A stretch of DNA of 64,000 nt, taken from NCBI GenBank assembly GCA_012517865.1, contig JAAYUC010000018.1:19088-83087 (forward strand). Direction: 5' to 3'. This DNA is from Chloroflexota bacterium (GTDB lineage Bacteria; Chloroflexota; Anaerolineae; Anaerolineales; Anaerolineaceae). Below, one piece after another: positions 1 to 8,745 of the stretch (positions within the stretch are counted from its first letter, which is position 1; each line of letters begins with the position of its first letter). The notes beneath the pieces were generated by a model that was given only the letters and a program-made list of their open reading frames with translations, was not told the DNA's origin and made no database searches. Both the position numbers and the translations under genes were made by a program.

Positions 1-1782
1 GAATTCCGCCAGAGTCAGGCTTCCGCGCGCTTGAATATGAGCTTTTACCCAGGCGGTCATCTCCTGCACGGCTGACGGCGTGAACAATACCAGCCCTGAA
101 GCCTGGACCAGGTCGCCAGCGGCTATCAGTGCTTCCATCAATTCAGGACCCAGCAGCGCGGAGACTTCTGAGGCATCCGGCGGCGAATAAGGGCTTTCAG
201 CGAAGCGCTGCAGCAGGCTGGAAATTTGCGCGCGTTGGTCGGCAGTGAAACGAATTTCGTGGCTTGCCAGCGATATTAGCGCGCCCCGAACAGAGACTTC
301 CCTGACAGCGCTTAATTTTACCAGCACCGCCTCAAAAAGCTGCGGCGGCAGCTTCAGGGCGGCGCGGAGGGATTCGCGGGACATACCCGGTTTGAGAGGA
401 TTGGCCGCGTGGAAATCTGACAGGGTTTTTAGAAGGCTGGCGCGAATTTGCTGCCAGGTTTCGTTTTCCATCAAAAGGCTGCGGACAGGTTCCTTCTCCG
501 GCTGAAGCGTCACGATGCTGCCCTCCGCGATCAGCCGGGCGCACAGCGCCAGGCCGGCCTGGGCATCCAGGCCCGCCCTGGCAACAGCCGCCTCACCCGT
601 GGCTGCACGCAGCGCTTTCAGGCTTTGCAGCAGCACGTCAGCTTCTTTCCCGGAGAGCAGCCTTTCCAGGTTTTGCAGCACTGTCTCTTCGAAACGTTTG
701 TGCAGGCGCGCGGGATGCGGCTCCAATACGATTCCACCGCCCAGGGTTTCCGCGGGCGAAGGCAGGCGAACAATCAGCCTGTCTCCGCGGGCAGCCACAA
801 CCGGACTGTCAAGTTTAATCTGAAGAAAGGCCTGCTCGCCGGGTTTCAAGATGTCTTTTCCCAACAGGCGCACATTTCCCGCTCTTTCCGCTGAACCAAT
901 AAAGATTTTTACTTGGGTATTGTGCCGCAGTTCAAACGGCGCATCCGGAAGATACCTGAAGTGCACATCAAGCAGCGCAGTCGGGCTGTATGTACCCGGC
1001 CTGGCAATGACACTCCCGCGAATGAGCTGGCTTTTTTCAATTCCGACCAGGTTAAGTGCCGTCCTGGAGCCAGGGAAGGCTTTTTGCAACTTTTGGTTGT
1101 GAGTTTGCAGTCCACGGATGCGTCCGTTGAGTCCCTCCGGTAGGCTCACCACTTCATCCCCCACCGAAAAACTGCCGTCCAACAGCGTTCCAGTCACAAC
1201 GGTTCCAAAGCCTGTAAGCGAAAACACGCGGTCAATTGGTAGGCGCGGCCTGCCAAGGTCGGGTTTTGTGGCTGTGTTTTCCAGCAGCGTTTGCAGGTTT
1301 TCGAGCAGCGCCGGGATTCCGGCACCTGTTCGCGCGGAGACTTTGATGATCGGCGCGGAATCGAGGCTTGTGCCGCGCAGCGTTTCGCGCGCTTCAAGTT
1401 CCACCAGTTCCAGCCACTCCGGGTCGGATACCAGGTCGAGCTTGGTCAGCACCACCAGACCTCTGGTGATGTGCAGGAGGTCCAGAATGGCAAGGTGTTC
1501 CCGCGTTTGCGCGGCGACACCTTCATCGGCAGCGATAATGAGAAGAACGGCATCAATGCCCCCGATGCCCGCGAGCATATTGCCGATAAAATCGCGGTGA
1601 CCGGGCACATCAATGATGCCCACTTTTTCGCCGTTTGGGAGCGTGAGGGATGCGAAACCCAGGTCGATGGTCATCTCCCGCTCGCGCTCTTCTTTCAGGC
1701 GGTCGGGATTGATGCCAGTCAGGGCGGTGACTAAAGTTGATTTGCCGTGGTCGACGTGCCCGGCAGTCCCAACAATGTGCAC
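1..1782 (-). CDS. selB: Selenocysteine-specific elongation factor SelB (3' end cut by window edge)
   Basis: SelB is the GTPase that carries selenocysteinyl-tRNA to the ribosome at UGA codons followed by a SECIS hairpin. The translated frame is open from a GTG at 1782 to position 1 (594 codons, no stop reached). It opens with the P-loop motif GHVDHGKST, followed by DVPGH (G3) and TKLD (G4), then EF-Tu-like beta-barrel domains and a C-terminal winged-helix region that binds SECIS RNA. Family members are about 600-640 residues, so only a few dozen residues are missing. The start lies 4 bases after the stop of the coiled-coil gene, suggesting translational coupling; no strong ribosome-binding site is visible. 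A tRNA-Sec gene occurs at 58303, which supports the call. SelA and SelD are not in the window. Confidence 0.93.
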   Translation of the reverse strand, partial: MHIVGTAGHVDHGKSTLVTALTGINPDRLKEEREREMTIDLGFASLTLPNGEKVGIIDVPGHRDFIGNMLAGIGGIDAVLLIIAADEGVAAQTREHLAILDLLHITRGLVVLTKLDLVSDPEWLELVELEARETLRGTSLDSAPIIKVSARTGAGIPALLENLQTLLENTATKPDLGRPRLPIDRVFSLTGFGTVVTGTLLDGSFSVGDEVVSLPEGLNGRIRGLQTHNQKLQKAFPGSRTALNLVGIEKSQLIRGSVIARPGTYSPTALLDVHFRYLPDAPFELRHNTQVKIFIGSAERAGNVRLLGKDILKPGEQAFLQIKLDSPVVAARGDRLIVRLPSPAETLGGGIVLEPHPARLHKRFEETVLQNLERLLSGKEADVLLQSLKALRAATGEAAVARAGLDAQAGLALCARLIAEGSIVTLQPEKEPVRSLLMENETWQQIRASLLKTLSDFHAANPLKPGMSRESLRAALKLPPQLFEAVLVKLSAVREVSVRGALISLASHEIRFTADQRAQISSLLQRFAESPYSPPDASEVSALLGPELMEALIAAGDLVQASGLVLFTPSAVQEMTAWVKAHIQARGSLTLAEF

Positions 1783-1786
1783 GGAA

Positions 1787-2980
1787 CTACTGGGCTTTCT
1801 TCTCCGCCAGCGGAGCCATGCTCTGAATGGATTCCTGGTAAGCGCCCAAAATATTCTGAACAAACCTGAAGGTTTCGCGGGTGAGCTTATCCAGGTCGTC
1901 GCGGGTTCGGACGGAAGCATCTTTGACCGCTTCCAGGTCTTCGCGCGCGGCGTTCAACTGCTGATTGATGATGCGCAGCTGCTCTTCCTGACCGAGCAGG
2001 TAGTTCGTCCAGCGCTTCAGGTCGTCCGCTTTAAAAGAATTCCATTCCTGTCGGAAGCGTTCGTCATTCAATCGCTGAATTTCGCTGATTTCGTTGATGC
2101 GCCGTTCAAAACGGGCAATGACTTCCTCGGCGCCGCTGATGGATTTATCTACCGCTTTTCTGGCGTTTTCCAGTTCGTCCAACTGGGAATTAAGGTTAAT
2201 GTTGACCTTGTCAATATCTGCGAAACGTTTTTCCCATTCGCGGAAAGTCTTTTCCTTGTCCAGGAGGGCGCTGTTGACTTTCTCAATGAAGACGGACTGG
2301 GCTTCTTTTCGGTCTTTCTCAAATGTTTGAAGTTCCGCGATGCGCATATCCAGGGTCCGGAAGGTATCGCTGAAGACATCGAAGCGGCTGCGGGTCTCTT
2401 CCACGCGCTTACGGTGGGCGACCAATTCACCCTGGAAGTCGTTTAGGCGCTTATTCTCCTGGCGGTAGTTTTCTTCCAACAGATGCAAGGAGCGGCGGTA
2501 TTCTTCATCAAAGCGGCTCACTTCCTGAATTTTGACCTTCAGCTCCTCCAGCAATCTGGCAAGGCGGGCATCTTCCACTTTATTGGCTTTGATTTCGTTC
2601 CGGATTGGTTCGAATTGTTCAGAAAATTGATAGACCTCGTTGAGTGACCTTCTGATGGTGTTTGTCTCCAACTTAATACGTTTGACGGCTTCGTTTAAAT
2701 TCATTTCCGCGCGTTCGTTCACGTCGCGCACCTGTTTTGTCAGGTCGATGTTCAGGCGCTCGATGCGGTTGTCATATTTATCCAGGCTGGCAAGTTGATT
2801 CTTTAATGCACTGATTTCCTGCTCCAGTTCTTTCATCTGTTTTCGCAGGGCGATATTCTCACTCTCCAGCCCTGTCAGGCGGTTTTGCAGCGCGGCCAGG
2901 TTGGTCTTATCGTTGCGGCGTTCGTTATCCAGCCACTCCACTCTTTTTTCAAGTTGTTCAAAACTTGTAATTTCGTCCAT
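1787..2980 (-). CDS. Long coiled-coil protein of unknown function, upstream of selB
   Basis: A 397-residue soluble protein that is almost entirely heptad-rich, charged helix (Lys/Glu/Arg/Leu), with no signal peptide, membrane segment or catalytic motif that I can see. I do not recognise the family; it resembles SMC-arm-like or cytoskeletal coiled coils only in composition. It starts at ATG 2980, follows the F-like membrane subunit by 59 bases and ends 4 bases before selB. A TATAAT box lies in that 59-base gap (3015-3020), so this gene and selB may have their own promoter as well as read-through from upstream. Because of the tight coupling to selB it could be co-regulated with selenium decoding, but that is inference from position only. 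Confidence 0.75.
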   Translation of the reverse strand: MDEITSFEQLEKRVEWLDNERRNDKTNLAALQNRLTGLESENIALRKQMKELEQEISALKNQLASLDKYDNRIERLNIDLTKQVRDVNERAEMNLNEAVKRIKLETNTIRRSLNEVYQFSEQFEPIRNEIKANKVEDARLARLLEELKVKIQEVSRFDEEYRRSLHLLEENYRQENKRLNDFQGELVAHRKRVEETRSRFDVFSDTFRTLDMRIAELQTFEKDRKEAQSVFIEKVNSALLDKEKTFREWEKRFADIDKVNINLNSQLDELENARKAVDKSISGAEEVIARFERRINEISEIQRLNDERFRQEWNSFKADDLKRWTNYLLGQEEQLRIINQQLNAAREDLEAVKDASVRTRDDLDKLTRETFRFVQNILGAYQESIQSMAPLAEKKAQ

Positions 2981-3014
2981 TTTTCACCTGTTCCGTATTG
3001 GGTTCTTGTACCTG

Positions 3015-3020
3015 ATTATA
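3015..3020 (-). promoter_or_regulatory. Possible -10 box for the coiled-coil gene and selB
   Basis: A perfect TATAAT is read on the minus strand, 34 bases upstream of ATG 2980. No good -35 hexamer is seen at the usual spacing. If active it splits the leftward block and gives selB a second promoter. Confidence 0.4.
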
Positions 3021-3039
3021 CACATTTCCCACAGCGGTC

Positions 3040-4458
3040 TTACGGCATGGGAACAAGCTGGCTGAAGGGAGAAAGTATCTCTAAGAAGCGCGGCACCAGT
3101 ATCTGTGTGGACAGGCCCATGGTTAGCATCAACAAAAAGAGCGCTGCCATCAGGATGACAAAACCGGTCTTTTCTCGCACGGGGAGGGATTCAACAGCAT
3201 CAGGTTTTTCGAGGGAGAATACCCGCATTAAGCGGGCAGCATTAATCAGCAAGCCAAGGCTGCCGGCAAGAACCCATCCCAGCAAATGCGGGTCCAGCCG
3301 GGCGGTCAGCAGCCAGAGCATTTGCTTGTGTGGGAAAAGCGGTAAAAGCGGCAGACCCAGCAGACTGAATGTTCCAATGAGTATCCCTCCGGTGACAAGC
3401 GGCCTTCTTTTGAACAGACCCTCCTGGGCTTTGTAGTCCAGCGCCTCTGGATGCTGGTGCTGAGTCAGTGCCGAAAGCGCAAGGCCGACGACAGCATAGC
3501 TCAGGACGCGCGGAACAAAGAGCATTGCCAGATAATTCAAGCCTCCGGTGCGGGCAAGGCCGATGGCCAGCAGGGAATAGCCGGTTTCAAACAGTATCAG
3601 ATACCCGAAAGCTTTACCCAAATTGTTTTGAACAGCGGAAAGCAGTCCGGCGACCGCGATCATAATCACCCCAATCCACCGCAGGCCGCTAAAAAGCACG
3701 GGCAGATTGCGCAGCCAGGCATATTGGTCCAGAAAATGAAGCAGAAAAACGGAAAGCGCGCTCTGCAGAGCGGCGAGCAGAAAACTTAATGCCCAGGGGT
3801 GGCTTTTTTCGCTGATCATGGGTATCCAGGAATGGAAAGGGAAAGCCCCAATCCACAGCGCGAAGCCAAAAAGAACCAGCATCGCTGAGCGTACAATCAG
3901 CGGATTCGCGGATGGGGCGGAGCCAATGCCGGAAAGCATCCAACCGGTAAGCAAAATCAGCGGCAGCGCCAGCGTTTGAAAAACCAGATAGCGCAGTACT
4001 CCGCGCTCAGTACGCACCCCCCGCGGTGAAAGCAGCGGTATGCTGAGCAGGGCAATCAGTTCTATGAATACCGCGGCATAGAGGAATGGGTTCACGGAAA
4101 GAGTTGCAATCCACAGGACGCTAATTCCAAGCGAGAGGACATTAAACCACAGGCTCGGCCTAAAAAGCGTGCTTCCAAGATTCCATAGGAAGGTGATGCC
4201 GTACAATAAGGCAACCATGGTCAGCTGGCTGCCTGTGATTTGCAGGCTTCTGCCGAAAATTACCAGCGTGCTCGCGATTTCCAGACGCCGGTCGGGCAGA
4301 AGGAAACTCAGGTCGCGCGGAAAAATCAGTGCCAGCACCGCGAGCAGCAAGCTGAAAACAGAAGCAAGGATGCCGGATAGTATGGGTTTTTTGCGCGTAA
4401 AAACCAGGAGTAGCGCAAATCCGAGCGGGATAACAATCCATATCAGCGGAGTGCTCAT
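3040..4458 (-). CDS. HyfF/NuoN-like proton-antiporter-type membrane subunit (divergent)
   Basis: A 472-residue polytopic membrane protein with about 13-14 hydrophobic segments. It matches the antiporter-like subunits of complex I, hydrogenase-4 and Mrp complexes: a membrane Glu in FIELIALLSIP, a PFHSWIP motif in place of PFHxWLPDAH, and GLPLLPLFPHK in the position of GxPPxxGFxxK. The channel lysine that normally follows the PFHxWLP helix (LAGxxxKxGxY) appears replaced by glutamine (LLAALQSALS). Its start overlaps the stop of the E-like gene by ATGA. No quinone-side, iron-sulfur or hydrogenase subunit is adjacent. Membrane location is clear; ion translocation is doubtful given the missing lysine. 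HyfF and NuoN are both possible relatives. Confidence 0.75.
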   Translation of the reverse strand: MSTPLIWIVIPLGFALLLVFTRKKPILSGILASVFSLLLAVLALIFPRDLSFLLPDRRLEIASTLVIFGRSLQITGSQLTMVALLYGITFLWNLGSTLFRPSLWFNVLSLGISVLWIATLSVNPFLYAAVFIELIALLSIPLLSPRGVRTERGVLRYLVFQTLALPLILLTGWMLSGIGSAPSANPLIVRSAMLVLFGFALWIGAFPFHSWIPMISEKSHPWALSFLLAALQSALSVFLLHFLDQYAWLRNLPVLFSGLRWIGVIMIAVAGLLSAVQNNLGKAFGYLILFETGYSLLAIGLARTGGLNYLAMLFVPRVLSYAVVGLALSALTQHQHPEALDYKAQEGLFKRRPLVTGGILIGTFSLLGLPLLPLFPHKQMLWLLTARLDPHLLGWVLAGSLGLLINAARLMRVFSLEKPDAVESLPVREKTGFVILMAALFLLMLTMGLSTQILVPRFLEILSPFSQLVPMP

Positions 4459-5057
4459 GGTTCTCTCAACTCCGCGTCCTTAATCACGAAGAAGGCGCCA
4501 ACCAAGGCCAGGCCCAGGTTCACCCCGGCAAAGAGCGCTTCGAGGAGGATGGAAAGTTCCAGGCTGGCATAGAGCAATTCCACGCCGGAAAGGAAGGTAA
4601 GAAGTCCGATGATGACATAAAATGGTTCGGAAATCATGCTTGCCTGGAGCAGTCCCAGCACCGCCAGGCCAAACACAGCGAGCAGAATCGGCAGCGAAGT
4701 CTGTGGGAATACGAGCGACTGTAAACTGGGTGTAAATACAGCCAGGAAAGCAACAGCGAATAATCCAGCTGCCAGCCTGAAAACTTCCCCCGCGCTAAAT
4801 TTGAAAAAGCCCGTCACTTTGCGCACTTCTCCTTCGGTGATGAGGGAAAGGAAGAGGGTCAGGGTCACCATCCAGCCAACTAAAAGCTTGACCACTGCCA
4901 GACTGGCAGGGCGCACCGTGCAGAGCAGCACAAATACTGCCAGGTACTGAACCGTGAGGGCTGCCGCGTTGACAATCCAGACGCGTCGGGTGAGATTGGT
5001 TCCAGCTGCCAGAAGGGCCAGTACCGCTGGAATGTACATCCAGGCCGCGCTGTTCAT
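4455..5057 (-). CDS. HyfE-like membrane subunit with NuoK-like C-terminal half
   Basis: A 200-residue membrane protein with about six to seven hydrophobic segments. The C-terminal half has the NuoK-like pattern of membrane glutamates (GVELLYASLELSILLEALF), as in HyfE of hydrogenase-4. ATG 5057 is chosen over the longer frame because it is preceded by GGGGGTGA and makes an ATGA overlap with the B-like gene; its own stop overlaps the F-like start in the same way. The three genes are therefore translationally coupled and probably form one complex. In E. coli the order is hyfB-C-D-E-F; here C and D are absent. Confidence 0.7.
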   Translation of the reverse strand: MNSAAWMYIPAVLALLAAGTNLTRRVWIVNAAALTVQYLAVFVLLCTVRPASLAVVKLLVGWMVTLTLFLSLITEGEVRKVTGFFKFSAGEVFRLAAGLFAVAFLAVFTPSLQSLVFPQTSLPILLAVFGLAVLGLLQASMISEPFYVIIGLLTFLSGVELLYASLELSILLEALFAGVNLGLALVGAFFVIKDAELREP

Positions 5058-6664
5058 GGGGTCACCCCCGAAAGGAAAAGTGTAATCAGGACGGCCAGGA
5101 ACACAAGCGACCAAAGGATGCCGCCTTCACTGTCCATAATCTGGTTAACAAGACCCACAAGTGCGGCAAAGCGTTCCAACAACCAGGCAAATGCCTGATA
5201 GAGCCACCGCAAGCTGAGCACTTGTTGGAATGATTTAAGTAAAAAATTCCACAGGCGGAAAAACGGCAGGTTGTTCGCGATACTGGACAGCGGCAACCTG
5301 GCCGCCCATTTGCGATAAAGGAAGGTGCCAAGAAGGGTTAGAGCCAGGCTGGCAAGGCTTGCCCACCAGACTCCCAGGGTCAGAATGCCCGGCCATCCGG
5401 CCAGCCCGATGATGATGATGGTCTGGACAATCAGAATAAGACCCAGCGGATAGGTAATGCGGGCGTGTTTTTCAAGGCCGGTAACCGTGCCGCTGATTTC
5501 AAAAGCGTGGCGTATAAAACCAAGCACCAGGAGGGCGTGCGAAAGGAGCATGACTGCTCCACTGAGCGTGAACTTCTCCCCGAGCAAACCGTTCCAACCG
5601 CTGGCTGCGAGCGTGTAAGGCAGAGCGCTTAGGCCAATCAGACCGAGCAGCGGGAGAAAACGAATGCGCCGGATGGGTGGGTCGAAAAGAAAAAGCACCC
5701 CACCGCTCAGCAAAAGAGCGACGCCCCAAACCCGGCTGGTTTCCGCGCGGTCATTCAACGCGCAGGTAATCGCAAAGGACGCCAGAGCGACAATCCAAAA
5801 AGGGAGGGTTTCGTGCTGGCTTTTGCCGGTCAGCCACATGGCGGAAGCATAGAGCGCGGCAATGCTCGCGAGTACCAGCAGGAGAGTGTGCAAGCTGCTT
5901 TTAGCGGGCAAAAAACCCTCTGGAAGCCGCGCGATGAGCGCCAGGCTGGAAGCAACCGGCGCCAGGCGGATAAGCAGCGCCGAGCCCTGTTTGGCGGTTC
6001 TGCTGTTCAGCGCGGGCAAGTTCAGGGGCAGTACTCCCAGACGCAATCCGGCTGCCAAAAGGAAATAGATGCCGGCGTTCTGGGGTATCTGTGCCAGTCC
6101 GAAGGCGGGCAAGGTTTTCCAGCCTGCCACTGTTCCTGCCGCGAGGGCTATCACGCTCAGGATGCGCACACTTAGAAAACCTGCCAGTCCGGCGTCTGTG
6201 TTTCGTTCAGGACGGTTCTGATAGAGGTGAATGAACTCGATGGTATCGATGACCACCCAGGCAAACATCAAAGTGAGCGGGTCGCCGGCCAGCAGCCCCA
6301 CCAAATTAAGGGCAGTAATCGCGATCGCGCCTGCCCAGGAATCTGGGGATGACGGCAAAAAGCTGCGGGTGGAATCCGTCAGGATTACCGCCGTGCAAAG
6401 CGTCACCAGGGAAACAGCGTACGGCCAGTTTTCATAATTGATCGCGAGGCTGGGGGCTGAATAAAAAAGGGCGTCGGGTTTCCACGGCGGCAGTGCGAAA
6501 TCCAATGGTAGGTAGAGCCTGAGCACAAAAAAAGCCAGCCAGGCAGCCAACGCGCTGATTAAGGCGATCATCCAGGCGCGCGAAACCTTGGGTTTTACGG
6601 CGTTGAAGATTGTGATGGCAGCCGACGCAGCCAGCAGCACCAGGATGAGCAGGGGGATTACCAC
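5054..6664 (-). CDS. HyfB/NuoL-like membrane subunit, highly degenerate
   Basis: A 536-residue polytopic membrane protein with about 14 hydrophobic segments. Its length and place before the E- and F-like genes suggest a HyfB-type antiporter-like subunit. Family motifs are eroded: the region of the conserved membrane Glu reads FAWVVIDTIEF, the PFHxWLPDAH motif is reduced to VLPLNLPAL, and the following channel lysine position reads SALLIRLAP. It lies 21 bases downstream of hyuA on the same strand. By role it should sit in a membrane complex with the two following products, but canonical proton pumping is not supported by the residues seen. It could instead be a structural paralogue with a new function. 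Confidence 0.6.
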   Translation of the reverse strand: MVIPLLILVLLAASAAITIFNAVKPKVSRAWMIALISALAAWLAFFVLRLYLPLDFALPPWKPDALFYSAPSLAINYENWPYAVSLVTLCTAVILTDSTRSFLPSSPDSWAGAIAITALNLVGLLAGDPLTLMFAWVVIDTIEFIHLYQNRPERNTDAGLAGFLSVRILSVIALAAGTVAGWKTLPAFGLAQIPQNAGIYFLLAAGLRLGVLPLNLPALNSRTAKQGSALLIRLAPVASSLALIARLPEGFLPAKSSLHTLLLVLASIAALYASAMWLTGKSQHETLPFWIVALASFAITCALNDRAETSRVWGVALLLSGGVLFLFDPPIRRIRFLPLLGLIGLSALPYTLAASGWNGLLGEKFTLSGAVMLLSHALLVLGFIRHAFEISGTVTGLEKHARITYPLGLILIVQTIIIIGLAGWPGILTLGVWWASLASLALTLLGTFLYRKWAARLPLSSIANNLPFFRLWNFLLKSFQQVLSLRWLYQAFAWLLERFAALVGLVNQIMDSEGGILWSLVFLAVLITLFLSGVTP

Positions 6665-6685
6665 AAGTCCTCAGCAAGAAACAAT

Positions 6686-8101
6686 TTAGATGACCTCTCC
6701 ACGCTGGCGGCGCAGGAACTGCCCCATCCCCGCGCGTCCGCGCCATTCTCCATCCCTCACTATCCATTCTCCGCGCAGAAAAACCTGCCGCGGAAAGCCG
6801 GTCAGCTGCCAGCCTTCATAGAGGTTGTAATCCGTGCGGTGTTTGGCGGTCCCAACGCCGTAGTTGACGCGCATTTCCGGGTCCCAAATGGCGATATCTG
6901 CGTCGGAGCCGGGCTTGAGGCAGCCTTTTTTGGGGTAGAGACCAAAAATCCGAGCGGGGTTGGCCGCGGTGAGCGCCGCGAACTGATTTGGGGTAATGCG
7001 ACCCGAGCGCACGGCATGCGTCCAAAAAACCGGCAGGCGGTCCCCAACGCCTGGAACGCCGTTGGGCACGCGCGTGAAGCATCCCCGGCCCAATTCCTTG
7101 CCAGGCAGGGCAACGAGTTCGTCTTCATACGCGATTGCTTTTGTCCCATCATAAAAGAACGGACAATGGTCGGTTGCCAGCACCTGGATAGTGCCGTTTT
7201 CCAGACCCTGCCAAAGGCCTTGCTGGTCCGCGGGGCTTCGCAGCGGCGGCGAGCACAGCCATTTGGTTCCGTCAGGCCGCTCAAGGTCCTGCTCGGTAAA
7301 AAACAGGTATTGCGGGCAGGTTTCACCCATCACGCGGACGCCGTGGGCGCGTCCGTACGCCAGCTGGTCCACTTCGCCGGCCACATTCATATGCACCAGA
7401 TACACCGGTGCCTCCGCCTGGGCTGCCAGCGCGACAGCGCGCAGGCTGGCTTCCACTTCGCCCCAGGCAGGGCGTGTGCGCGCGTGCCAAACCGGCGAAG
7501 TGCGCCCCTGTTCGAGCGCCTCGGCTGTAAGCACTTCAATCACATCGCCGTTTTCGGCATGAACGAGCGTGAGCAATCCAAGCCGCGCGGCCGCGCGCAT
7601 GGTTTGGAAAATCTCCCCGTCGCCGAGCCGCAGGCGATTGTTATAAGCAGTGAAGACTTTAATGCTGGTGATGCCCTGACCTGGAAGGTCTGCCAGCTCT
7701 TCCAGCACCTGACTGGAAAAGCGGGTGATGTTCATGTGCAGGCCGTAATCCACGCTGGCAGTTCCCCGGGCTTCCGGCAGCTTTCGGCTGATGTTCTCCG
7801 AAAGGCTGCCTTCGTCCTGCGCCACAAAGTCAATCAGGCAGGTAGTGCCGCCAATAGCAGCAGCTTTGCCAGCGGTGTAGTAGTCATCACTGGAACGCGT
7901 TCCCATCATGGGCAGGTTGATATGCACATGCGGGTCGATGCCGCCGGGCAGCACAACCATGCCTGCCGCGTCAATCACTTCCGCGTCCGGGCAGGAAAGG
8001 CCGGGTTCCACACGCGCGATTGTCTCGCCTTCAATCAGAATATCCGCTTTCAGGCTGTTTTCGGCGCTGACAATTGTTCCGTTTTTAATGAGTTTTCGCA
8101 T
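6686..8101 (-). CDS. hyuA: Dihydropyrimidinase / D-hydantoinase family amidohydrolase (HyuA type)
   Basis: A 471-residue cyclic amidohydrolase that hydrolyses an amide bond in a five- or six-membered ring such as a hydantoin or dihydropyrimidine. Metal ligands are visible: HVH at 58-60, the carboxylatable Lys148 in SIKVFTA, His181 (VHAENGD), His237 (VHMN) and Asp311 (ATDHCPF). The family's usual length is 455-480. It sits in a block with an 8-oxoguanine-deaminase-type enzyme and a carbamate kinase, like hyuA of the E. coli yge/yqe/ygf purine cluster, so the likely substrate is a purine-ring breakdown product rather than uracil. That substrate is inference. The gene follows an unknown gene by 57 bases and precedes the antiporter-like trio by 21. 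Confidence 0.9.
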   Translation of the reverse strand: MRKLIKNGTIVSAENSLKADILIEGETIARVEPGLSCPDAEVIDAAGMVVLPGGIDPHVHINLPMMGTRSSDDYYTAGKAAAIGGTTCLIDFVAQDEGSLSENISRKLPEARGTASVDYGLHMNITRFSSQVLEELADLPGQGITSIKVFTAYNNRLRLGDGEIFQTMRAAARLGLLTLVHAENGDVIEVLTAEALEQGRTSPVWHARTRPAWGEVEASLRAVALAAQAEAPVYLVHMNVAGEVDQLAYGRAHGVRVMGETCPQYLFFTEQDLERPDGTKWLCSPPLRSPADQQGLWQGLENGTIQVLATDHCPFFYDGTKAIAYEDELVALPGKELGRGCFTRVPNGVPGVGDRLPVFWTHAVRSGRITPNQFAALTAANPARIFGLYPKKGCLKPGSDADIAIWDPEMRVNYGVGTAKHRTDYNLYEGWQLTGFPRQVFLRGEWIVRDGEWRGRAGMGQFLRRQRGEVI

Positions 8102-8158
8102 TTTTGCCCCGGTCTGGTAAATGAGCTGGCAATTTCTGATTTCGAAATTGCATCAGCG

Positions 8159-8737
8159 CTAATCGGATTTTTGACTAAGGAAGCCTCCGCTGAAAAGCGC
8201 GAGAATTGCTGGGTCTACTGGTATTTGCGGCAGTTCAGCCGCCTGGTATTCATTGGCTTTTAACGCGCGTTCCCGCAGTGACTGCCAGAGAACGGCGCGT
8301 TCCTCGTCGTGAACCGGTAAATCTGCCAGCACCGCTGCTGTTCGTACGCGCCCGTAGGTGGTGTAGAAAAAAGTGATCCGTTTCCAGCTGTCCGCCAGGA
8401 TGGGATTGGGGAGTTCCTGCAGCGGACCGAGTTGAAGTTTAAAGTACTCCTCCAGCGCGCGGGGATGGTCCGGCTGGTCGCGCAGCAGTTCTACGCGGGT
8501 GGTCAGCTCGTGCCCCAAAATCGGAGCAATCCAGCGAATTTGCCAGCGGTCCTCCGGCCTGAACGCGCCCGTCTGGTAGAGCGCCAGGTAATCCACCGAA
8601 ATCACCTTTGGCGCGCTCTTCAGCGGAATGCGGTACCACCCCAACAGTCTGGCAATTTCCAGGTCGCGTTGGTCCCGCGCAATCGCGACAAGGACCAGCG
8701 CGGTATCAGGCGGAGCTGCGGTTTTCGGGCTCATCAC
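8159..8737 (-). CDS. Conserved-looking protein of unknown function
   Basis: A 192-residue soluble protein, rich in Arg, Leu and aromatic residues, with no transmembrane segment. The N-terminal 130 residues (for example RLLGWYRIPLKSAP, and KRITFFYTTYGR near residue 125) recall a small beta-rich domain that I have seen N-terminal to nuclease-like domains, but here nothing nuclease-like follows and I cannot name a function. Two adjacent ATGs (8737 and 8734) could start it. It is sandwiched between the PLP enzyme (8 bases) and hyuA (57 bases), so it is co-transcribed with catabolic genes. Confidence 0.65.
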   Translation of the reverse strand: MMSPKTAAPPDTALVLVAIARDQRDLEIARLLGWYRIPLKSAPKVISVDYLALYQTGAFRPEDRWQIRWIAPILGHELTTRVELLRDQPDHPRALEEYFKLQLGPLQELPNPILADSWKRITFFYTTYGRVRTAAVLADLPVHDEERAVLWQSLRERALKANEYQAAELPQIPVDPAILALFSGGFLSQKSD

Positions 8738-8745
8738 AGGTATTA

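Noticed and set aside
1613..2446. A 277-codon plus-strand open frame
   Set aside because: Antisense to the coiled-coil and selB genes; low-complexity codon pattern of the minus-strand gene explains it.
6839..8263. A 474-codon plus-strand open frame
   Set aside because: It is the shadow of hyuA on the opposite strand, with a composition unlike any protein family and no ribosome-binding site.
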